Shown in pieces: positions 57,151 to 64,000 of a DNA stretch of 64,000 nt. The DNA is taken from positions 124,494 to 188,493 of the forward strand of contig QAOA01004647.1 in assembly GCA_003255065.1 (NCBI GenBank), in the 5' to 3' direction. Made by a program: the position numbers and the translations under genes. Within the stretch, counting starts at the first letter, position 1. The number at the start of each line of letters is the position of its first letter. The DNA comes from Cercis canadensis (Eukaryota > Streptophyta > Magnoliopsida > Fabales > Fabaceae). Under the pieces are notes generated by a model, which was not told the DNA's origin, ran no database searches, and saw only the letters and a program-made list of their open reading frames with translations.

Positions 57151-58482
57151 ATGCCTCCCCGTACTTCATCTAAGAGATCTCGGGCGAGTACCCAAGCCGG
57201 TTCATCTACTTCGGCCACCCCTCGCTTTAAATCACCGGACCATGAGCAACGGTTTTATACTTTCATTGCCGGACGGGAAGTGTGGCGAGAAAGAGGTTTT
57301 CAATTGACCTCGGGGGTTTGTGAAGAGATCACTTCATACATTGAAAGTCAAAACTGGGGGAAACTTTGTCAGCCGATGTCGACCAACGTCCCAGCCCTTG
57401 TTAAGGAATTTTATGCTAATGCTTGGGACGACTCCGGCGAAGCTCCGACTTGGACTTCCTTTGTCCGGGGTCATGACATCCTCTTTCACCAGAATACAAT
57501 TGCCGCCTATTTTGATCTTCGTAACGAACCCCTGGGCTACACCTATGACAGATATATGGCACTTCGTAATGATGAGTACACACTACAACAAGTGTGTACC
57601 ACCATTTGCCGTGAGGGTGCAGCTTGGATTTCTGACAGAGCCGGCAAGCCTAACAAATTAAAAAGGATAGATCTCATCCCGCTCGCGAAGGCCTGGCATT
57701 CTTTCATTTTGTACAACCTGCTGCCTTCCAGTAACTCTTCTGAGGTCACAATTCCACGAGCTATACTCATCTTCACCATTCTACAAAAAGGGACGGTCAA
57801 CATTGGGCGCTTAATTCAGGATCACATCCACCAGATTGCCCAAGAAAATTCCAAACGGCCTTTCCCTTACCCCAGCTTGATTACCCATCTATGTATTCAA
57901 GCCGGAGTCTCTACAGATGGCGAAGAGAAGTATTTAGCCTTACGCCCTCTTGATTCTTCTGACCTCGCCAAGTTTCAGCGGGAATGTGAATCTCTGACTG
58001 GCTCAGCTTCACATGCTCCAGGTCCCCCCCCATCAGCAGCTGGCCCCTCTATCCCTCCGCCACCAGATCCTCACCCCAGCCATGAGTCCACCTTGGAGCA
58101 CCTTGTGCGGGACCTCGTCCGGCAGAATTCAGAGCTTCAGCAGCAGAACTCCAGGGTTCTTCATCAATTGCAGCAGAATTCAGAGATCCAGCAGCAGCAT
58201 CAGCAAGACACCCGCGCTCACATGCAGCTCTTGGAGCAACGCCTGGCCCGCCTTGAACTTCAAAGCAACAGGCAGTTCCAGTACTATGTGCGGGCCATGC
58301 AAGCCACAGATGCTACGCACCGCACTGTCATTCGCACCATGCGGCGAAACCCTAATGTCTTTCCTCTGTTTCCATTGCCGCCACCGGATCTCATGGAACC
58401 ACATGCTCCCGATGAACCATGGCAACCTGCCCACCCACCACCACGCCAGCCACCACCTGACTCTGATGATGACTCAGAGTAG
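57151..58482 (+). CDS. Athila env-position ORF (putative plant transposon protein), intact
   Basis: The ATG at 57151 (MPPRTSSKRSRASTQAG) begins an uninterrupted 443-residue frame ending at TAG 58480-58482. The N-terminal third to half (FYTFIAGREVWRERGF, LVKEFYANAW, FVRGHDILFH, LIPLAKAWHSFILYNLLP, RAILIFTILQKGTVNIG) matches the 'putative plant transposon protein' domain found downstream of pol in Athila-type elements and in many plant repeat proteins. It is followed by a Pro-rich hinge, a Gln-rich coiled coil (LVRQNSELQQQNSRV, QQHQQDTRAHMQLLEQRLAR) and a Pro-rich acidic tail ending DSDDDSE. I see no signal peptide or clear transmembrane segment, so despite its position it does not look like a membrane envelope protein. 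Codon use is even and there are no stops, so it is either recent or under constraint. The cellular role is unknown. Confidence 0.85.
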   Translation: MPPRTSSKRSRASTQAGSSTSATPRFKSPDHEQRFYTFIAGREVWRERGFQLTSGVCEEITSYIESQNWGKLCQPMSTNVPALVKEFYANAWDDSGEAPTWTSFVRGHDILFHQNTIAAYFDLRNEPLGYTYDRYMALRNDEYTLQQVCTTICREGAAWISDRAGKPNKLKRIDLIPLAKAWHSFILYNLLPSSNSSEVTIPRAILIFTILQKGTVNIGRLIQDHIHQIAQENSKRPFPYPSLITHLCIQAGVSTDGEEKYLALRPLDSSDLAKFQRECESLTGSASHAPGPPPSAAGPSIPPPPDPHPSHESTLEHLVRDLVRQNSELQQQNSRVLHQLQQNSEIQQQHQQDTRAHMQLLEQRLARLELQSNRQFQYYVRAMQATDATHRTVIRTMRRNPNVFPLFPLPPPDLMEPHAPDEPWQPAHPPPRQPPPDSDDDSE

Positions 58483-58579
58483 CCCACTGGAATAGGGCAT
58501 TTTCTTAAATTGCTGTTCATTTTGTTGTTTAGACTCTATAACTGTTTAACCTCTCCCTCAATGAGGACATTGTTTTTCT

Positions 58580-58593
58580 CAAGTTTGGGGGTG
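58580..58593 (+). other. Polypurine tract-like motif after the env-position ORF
   Basis: CAAGTTTGGGGGTG follows the ORF by about 100 bp, where an Athila polypurine tract is expected. The next bases (ttttctttggtatt) are not the start of the LTR seen at 48411. Confidence 0.6.
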
Positions 58594-60168
58594 TTTTCTT
58601 TGGTATTATATGTTTCTTTGTTGTTACTCTAGTAGACTAGTTTATTTTCAAGTGCTTGATAATGGGAATTGGGAAACTAGTTGACTCTGTCTCACTAAAT
58701 ATGAAAGAAAGAATTAAGTGTAGACAAGTGAAGCCATGGAACAAGAGAGCATCACCAAGACACCAAACCAACCGAATATGACAAGACTTTTCCTTCTATA
58801 ATTTGGGTGATTTTATATGATTTTTTTGTTTGCACAAAGAACAACGTGTTAGGAGAATGAACTATGAAAGAGTTTGAATCCTGACATCAAATTTTCTGGT
58901 TCTTAAAATTAAGGAAAGTGTCTTTGGACTATAAATTTTCTAGTAAATGGTCTACTTCTCCATTTATTTCCTTGATTTCCCACATTATCAATGAAAATAG
59001 AAAGGGGAAAAAAGATTAAATAATGATATTTCTCTTATAAAATATTAAAGACCAAGATCAAAAAATAGCAAAGGTCTAAAATATAATCGATGCACAGGCA
59101 CAGCATAGAGCCCATGTCTTCAGCTCAGTAGCCAATTTTATTATAGAAGCAAATAATGCTTTTCCTTTCATCAATGCATCCTTTATGTTCCAAATCCCAA
59201 TCACAAGACATCCCAAGCACCAAGCAAACAAACAACATAAGCAAAGAGAAACAGAAACATCAGACGCCCAAACAAAAAAAAATTATAAACAAACAATTCA
59301 TAAGCAAACAAACAGTTCATCCAGACTATCCCAAATGTGCATCAATTCATAAATAAACAACCTAAATCCACTAGATAAAGCAAACACAAAATTTAAACAG
59401 CAAGGGTTTAAGCACAACATACCCAATGTGTGCGAAGATGCGAATGCAATGGAGCAAGAGAAAGAGGCGAGGCCGGCGGTGAAGCTGTGCGAAGGAGGCG
59501 AGGGCGGCGGTGCATGCAAGAAAACTAGAGAAGACAATCGAGAGAGAGGAAAGGGAGAGACCGAGAGAGTGAGAGTCCACTGTCGAGAGAGAAAGTGAGA
59601 AGGAATTTTGCATTTGGGGGAACCAGAATAGGATTTAGGGATTTGATTTTTTATTTTAATACAAAAGAAATAACTGGCGGGTCAGCCCGCCCCGACCCGC
59701 TCCCAACCCGTAACCCAAACAGGGCGGGCTTAGAAACCCACTTCCAAACGGGCTAGCAAAACCTGAACCGAAACCAACCCATTTGCATGGCGGGACGGGC
59801 CAACTCGACGGGTCCAACTCATTTTGACAGCTCTACTAGGCGTGCAGCTGTGAATCGCTTATACTTGGAATTTGTTTTTCTTGTTCTTGATTTGTAATAT
59901 TTGAATTATGATCCCCATGGGGAAGCATTTATTAGTAATTGATTTAAAAGTCAAACATATGATATGATTACCATGATCAATGGAATTTTCTATTAGACAT
60001 GAGAATAATCCCTTAATTTTTATTATTATTTATTTGCCGATAAAATTAATTAGAATAATAACTTTACATTTTTCAATCAGTGGTTAAAAAACGGTTATTG
60101 ATAATTCCATAAAATAGAATTATTATAGCTCCAATTATGCTTTATCTGGCTAGCTCTTAAGTCATTTT
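58594..60168. other. Region between Athila A and B, holding a hAT end
   Basis: No protein gene is supported. The part up to about 59.1 kb is AT-rich and may still be Athila 3' sequence. Bases 59642-59835 are a hAT-type end: the minus strand reads TAGAGCTGTCAAAATGAG followed by cggg/ccgcc-rich motifs. Next to it (about 59440-59620, minus strand) is a CT-rich, 5'-leader-like block. No partner end or target duplication was found. Confidence 0.45.
59642..59835 (-). mobile_element. One end of a hAT-like element
   Basis: Read on the minus strand, the end TAGAGCTGTCAAAATGAG with following 'gttggacccgtcgagttgg' and 'gggcgggctgacccgcc' motifs is typical of plant hAT termini. Only this end is visible, so the rest is deleted or too diverged to find. 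Confidence 0.5.
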
Positions 60169-61592
60169 TGTATGAATATGTATCATATTCTCTAGTTATT
60201 TACTAATTTTAGTTAGTGTCAAAGTTATAGTTTTATTTAACTTACTAGCATGTTTTTAGCTCATTCATAGTCCCTTTTTGAGTGATCTTGAAGGTTAGAG
60301 CATTAGGAGGGTGAAGAAGGAACTAAACGGGACAACACAAGTGCTGGAAAAGCTCTCTGACCAGCCAGCGCCCAGCGCCAGCATGGCTGAGAGAAAGTCC
60401 AGCGCCCAGCGCCAGAATCCCAGCGCCAGCATGGCAGAGAGAAATTTCAGTGCCCAACAAGCCAGCGCCTAGCGCCAGAAATCCAGCGCCCAGCGCTAGC
60501 ATGTCCGAGAAGTCCCAGTAATCCTGGCGCCCAGCGCCAGACATCCAGCATCAAAACCTGTCTTGTCTTCATTGGCCAGCGCCCAGCGCTGGTATCGCAG
60601 CGCCCAGCGCTGGCTTCATTGCTGAGGTGTCTTTTCACCATTCTCTTGGCCATAACCTACCTATAAAAAGGAACAAGAGGGAGAAAAGAAGCAGATCCGG
60701 AGGAGAGCCGTTAAGAACAAAGAGGAGGAAGGAGCTAGAGCACTTTTGGAGGATTCAACCCAGATTTCATCTAGTTTTTCTTCTCTTCTCTCTTAATGAA
60801 CTCTTTTTCTCTGTATTTCTCTGTTGTAGCTATGAATAGCTAAACCCCCCTTTAGTTAGGGGTTTGATGTAGCTAGGTTTGGATGAAGCTTTATTGTTGA
60901 ATGAAGTTATTTTAATGCAAGTCTCTTTGTTGGAGTAGATTTTACCGCTCTTAATGCCTTTAAATGCTTAGCTACCATTTGAATGGTTTATTGATTCATG
61001 TTGATGCTATGGATAGTAAGATATGAATATGCTCTTGTAATTTCTTCCATAACTCAAGTTAATCTAGGAATAGATAACTTAGTTTATGTGGTCTTGAAGT
61101 AATTTCCTAGAGTTTAATCACCTAGACAAGTTAATTGTACCAAGGAATTGGGCAATTAGTTGGGATAGGGAGGATTGTTTCTCCAAGGGATTGAGTTCAA
61201 TCAATTTAGGGAAATTGGCTAACAACAAAGGATTTGTAGCTAAGATAATGTATTCTTCAGTAATTCAAAGGTTGTTTTGTCTATGAAATAACCGGAGTTC
61301 AAACCAAGTGAAATTAACCCCTAACTTTCTTTATTTCCTTGTAAATCTCTTCAACCAAAATTTCTACCAAGTTGTTGAGACTTATTAGCTAGCTTTAGTT
61401 ATTTGATTGTTCATAATCATTTAGATATATCTTTCTCCAAACCAAAACATTTATCATTCCAAATAGAATCATTGTTAGTGAAATTGGTACTTGCTAACGT
61501 TAAATCCCTGAGGACGATACTCTACTCACTTTTATATACTACTTGTGTGGCCCGGTATACTTGCCGGTAGCAAATCAATTTAAATACAACAA
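60169..61592 (+). repeat. Probable 5' LTR of Athila element B
   Basis: The right edge is set by the primer site: the LTR ends 'atacaaca' then 'agtttt'. The left edge is inferred from a TG start (tgtatgaatatg) that gives about 1.42 kb, close to the 1.40-kb LTR of element A. It holds the GC-rich repeat cluster and a 'gaatagctaaaccccc' region. Confidence 0.5.
60360..60620. repeat. Cluster of CAGCGCCCAGCGCC palindromic repeats in LTR B
   Basis: About ten irregularly spaced copies of ccagcgcccagcgccag and variants occur in 260 bp, alternating with 'catggc.gagagaaa' spacers. The motif can form strong hairpins. It matches, in opposite orientation, the cluster at 55690-55845 in element A. Confidence 0.88.
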
Positions 61593-61976
61593 GTTTTTGG
61601 CGCCGTTGCCGGGGATTTACGGTATTTAGCAATATTAATAGTAACTAATAAGGTCCTAGTTTGGAACCTTATTTTTCTGTTAATTGAATTCTTTTAATCA
61701 ATTATTCTTTATTCTTTTATTGATTCTTCAAGGTTACTAATATCTTCCATAGAAACTTNTTGTGTGGCCCGGTATACTTGCCGGTAGAAATCATTTTAAA
61801 ATCCACAACAAGTTTTTGGCGCCGTTGCCGGGGATTACGGTATTTAGCAATATTAATAGTAACTAATAAGGTCCTAGTTTGGAGCCTTATTTTTCTGTTA
61901 ATTGAATTCTTTTAATCAATTATTCTTTATTCTTTTATTGATTCTTCAAGGTTACTAATATCTTTCATAGAAACTT
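61543..61976. repeat. 216-bp direct duplication around a single N (contig join)
   Basis: Bases 61543-61758 recur at 61760-61976 around the n at 61759. It duplicates the LTR end, primer site and leader of element B, so two primer sites appear (61598-61615 and 61817-61834). Probably only one is real. Confidence 0.88.
61598..61615 (+). other. Primer-binding site of element B, tRNA-Asp type
   Basis: TGGCGCCGTTGCCGGGGA, identical to element A's site. A second copy at 61817-61834 results from the contig join. Confidence 0.88.
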
Positions 61977-61981
61977 GGTGC

Positions 61982-64000
61982 ATGCGAGGTACTCTTCATC
62001 CTGACTCATTGCTTTTTGATCCTGAGATCCAAAAGACAGCTCGGAGACTTCGCAAGCAAACAAGGGAAGCAAGGCAATCACAACCTGAGGCTATGGCAGA
62101 TCAAGATCAAAGAGGGAGACCTGATCCTCCACCTAAAACTCTAATGGACTATTCTATTCCCACAGCTGAGGGATATGGGACTAGCATAACAAGACCGCCA
62201 GTTAACGCCAATCATTTTGAACTTAAACCATCTTTGCTTCAGCTGGTGCAGCAAAACCAGTTCAATGGTTCTGCTGTAGAAGATCCTAATGCTCATATCG
62301 CGAGTTTTCTCCAAATATGCGATACAGTTAAGCTTAATGGGGTTCACGATGACGCTATACGACTTAGGTTATTTCCCTTCTCTGTTAGGGATAAAGCTAG
62401 GAGTTGGCTGGAGTCTCAACCCAGAGGGAGTATCACAACCTGGGCGGACTTAGTGCAAAAATTTTTAACTCGGTATTTCCCTCCAGCTAAGTCAGCCAGA
62501 TTGAGACATGAAATCACCTCATTCCGTCAACAAGAGGGAGAATCATTGAGTGAAGCTTGGGAGAGATACAATGATGTACTGCGGAGATGCCCTCATCACT
62601 CATTTGATTTTTGGATTCAAGTCCAATCTTTTTACAACGGGCTGCTATCCTACATGCAATCCAATGTTGATTCTGCAGCTGGTGGGGCTTTGAATCACAA
62701 GACACCGGAGCAAGCATGGGATTTGTTGGAGATGATGGCAAGCAATGACTACCAAAGCCAAGGGGATAGAGTTATGCATAAGAAGGGTGTGATGGAAGTG
62801 GGAGCCCTAGATGCAATTTTAGCTCAGAATAAATTGCTGACTCAACAAATGGCTGAACTCTCCAAGAGATTTGAGACTATGAATGTGAATGCTGTTAGTC
62901 ACCCCCCAAGTGTATGTGATTTCTGTTCTGGTTATCATGCATCTAGGGAGTGTCCTGGTAATATGTTTAGCTCTCCTTCTCAAGAGCAAGTCAGCTATAT
63001 GGGTAATCCCCCACGAACTCAGAATAACCCATATGCTCCAACCTATAACCCAGGGTGGCGGAATCACCCAAATTTCTCTTGGGGTAATCAGGGAAATCAA
63101 GGAGTTCCTCCCAGATCTAATTACTCCTATCAGTCTACACAACAGCCTCCTCCAAGTTCAACTTCACAACCCCAACCTAATGAGAAGAATTCCTCTTTGG
63201 AAAGTGCATTAGAGAAATTAACAACCCAAACCTCAGCCTTCATTCAAAAAATCGCAACGTTTATGGATGAAACAAGGAGTGGGTTTCGTAATCAAGATGC
63301 ATCCATCAGGAAATTAGAGACTCAGGTGGGGCAGATGGCAAGGGAATTGGCTGAAAGACCCAGAGGCTCTTTACCTAGTGATACCATTCCTAACCCCAAG
63401 GAACACATCAAGGCTATTACCCTTCGTAGTGGTAAGACCTTGGATGAACCCTCTCCAAGAAGCTCCCGTGTACGCCAGTTGAGCCTGAGGTGAAAGACAC
63501 CACTCCAGTGGAGACTCCAGTAGCACCTGTGGAGAATACATCTACATTGTTTCCAGACAATCCTTCCCCCTATGTTCCACCTCTACCATTCCCTCAGAGA
63601 TTGCAAAAGAAAAAGCTGGACTCACAGTTCTCTAAGTTTCTGGAAGTATTCAAGAAGCTTCACATCAACATACCATTTGCTGATGCTCTTGAACAGATGC
63701 CCAGTTACGCCAAATTTATGAAGGATATACTATCACACAAAAGGAAGCTGGAAGATTTTGAGACTGTAGCACTTACTGAGGAGTGCAGCGCTATTCTTCA
63801 AAAGAAACTACCACCTAAATTGAAAGATCCAGGGAGTTTTACTATACCTTGTACTATTGGTAATTCTTTTTTCGGTAAAGCCCTTTGTGATTTAGGTGCT
63901 AGTATTAATTTGATGCCTTTGTCAGTTTACCGGAAATTGGGTCTTGGAGAAGCGAAACCTACAACAGTCTCATTGCAGCTAGCTGACCGATCAATCAAGT
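61982..64000 (+). pseudogene. Athila B gag-pol, frameshifted, incomplete at window end
   Basis: The ATG at 61982 (MRGTLHPDSLLFDPEIQK) starts gag: FELKPSLLQLVQ, DAIRLRLFPFSVRDKARSW, RYFPPAKSARLRHEI, WERYNDVLRRCPHHSF, a CX2CX3HX4C knuckle (CDFCSGYHASREC, 62915-62953), Gln/Pro/Asn-rich linker and the ITLRSGKTLDEPS box. The frame then shifts near 63455 and the first frame ends at 63493. In another frame the sequence continues as in element A: VETPVAPVENTS, PLPFPQRLQKKKLDSQF, VALTEECSAILQKKLPP, and the protease site ALCDLGASINL (Asp codon 63889). The frame break coincides with the point where similarity to element A jumps, so it may mark a recombination junction. Reverse transcriptase and integrase would lie beyond the window. 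Confidence 0.85.

Larger units (their letters stand above)
48411..58593 (+). mobile_element. Athila-type Ty3/gypsy retroelement A (3' LTR not found)
   Basis: The order is: 5' LTR (48411-49812), tRNA-Asp-type primer site, gag-pol (49951-55302), a 1.8-kb spacer with GC-rich palindromes, a long env-position ORF (57151-58482), and a polypurine-like CAAGTTTGGGGGTG. This order, the primer site and the gag sequence define the Athila clade. The sequence after 58593 does not return to the TGTTGAGTG LTR start, so the 3' LTR is absent or has been replaced; the true right edge is unknown. Compared with the other transposons here, the coding sequences are young and nearly intact. Confidence 0.85.
60169..64000 (+). 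mobile_element. Athila-type Ty3/gypsy retroelement B (runs off the window)
   Basis: A probable 5' LTR (about 60169-61592), a tRNA-Asp-type primer site and gag-pol from 61982 are present. The LTR and gag are only distantly similar to element A, but from about 63480 to the end the DNA is roughly 92-93% identical to A (51310-51830). The right half lies outside the window. Confidence 0.85.

Noticed and set aside
57151..58482. Retroviral envelope protein
   Set aside because: Only the position suggests env; no signal peptide, transmembrane segment or cleavage site is visible.
60360..60620. CRISPR-like array
   Set aside because: The GC motifs are irregularly spaced, vary in sequence and have repeated rather than unique spacers; the genome is a plant.
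60323..60653. Gly/Ala/Leu-rich minus-strand frames
   Set aside because: They translate the CAGCGCCCAGCGCC repeat cluster in the Athila LTR and have no coding signature.

Overview
This window is nuclear DNA of a flowering plant, most likely a eudicot. The grounds are the AT-rich non-coding DNA, plant lineages of retrotransposons (Ty1/copia, a chromovirus-like Ty3/gypsy and two Athila-type Ty3/gypsy elements), a MULE with a PB1-like/MuDR/SWIM transposase, a plant hAT (BED + DUF659) transposon, a tRNA-derived SINE, a REM-type B3 domain and a plant-type UTP18 homologue. I cannot name the species. It is a gene-poor, transposon-rich block in a draft assembly. Almost every single 'n' has the same sequence on both sides, which is how unmerged contig ends look, so several local 'duplications' are artefacts.

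Layout. 1-11.5 kb: AT-rich DNA with minus-strand remnants of a multi-exon gene (phase-1 exons at 2.3-2.95 kb) and a decayed B3 domain (about 4.5-5.2 kb), repeated at 8.0-8.3 kb in a 2.4-kb duplication either side of a 749-base gap. 11.5-18.2 kb: one hAT transposon with a minus-strand transposase pseudogene; a solo LTR lies near its left end and a MULE-type MITE near its right end. 18.7-25.1 kb: a MULE with 269-bp terminal inverted repeats holding two convergent genes, a decayed transposase and a GRF zinc-finger/coiled-coil ORF. 25.1-32.05 kb: a Ty1/copia element with a perfect 5-bp target duplication; its 3' LTR is split by a second solo LTR of the 11.6-kb family. 32.6-32.8 kb: a small RNase H1 N-terminal-type ORF. 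36.2-41.5 kb: a complete but dead chromovirus-like gypsy element. 42.2-43.9 kb: a UTP18 (U3 snoRNP WD40 protein) pseudogene. 44.5-46.5 kb: a 2.0-kb non-autonomous hAT. 46.8-47.1 kb: a SINE with a 14-bp target duplication. 48.4-58.6 kb: an Athila element with 5' LTR, tRNA-Asp-type primer site, gag-pol and an intact env-position ORF, but no recognisable 3' LTR. 60.2 kb to the end: a second Athila element whose gag and LTR differ from the first but whose pol closely matches it, so it looks recombinant.

Function. I see no host gene that is clearly intact. The longest undamaged coding sequences belong to transposons: the Athila env-position ORF, and the Athila gag-pol apart from two stops and frame breaks. 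The order of insertion can be read directly: hAT before solo LTR and MITE; copia before its nested solo LTR. The most interesting items are the MuDR-like convergent MULE whose second gene encodes a GRF zinc finger, the apparent Athila gag/pol recombinant, two identical polypurine-tract motifs flanking the Athila env-position ORF, and the paired 102-nt symmetric exons on the minus strand near 2.6-2.95 kb.
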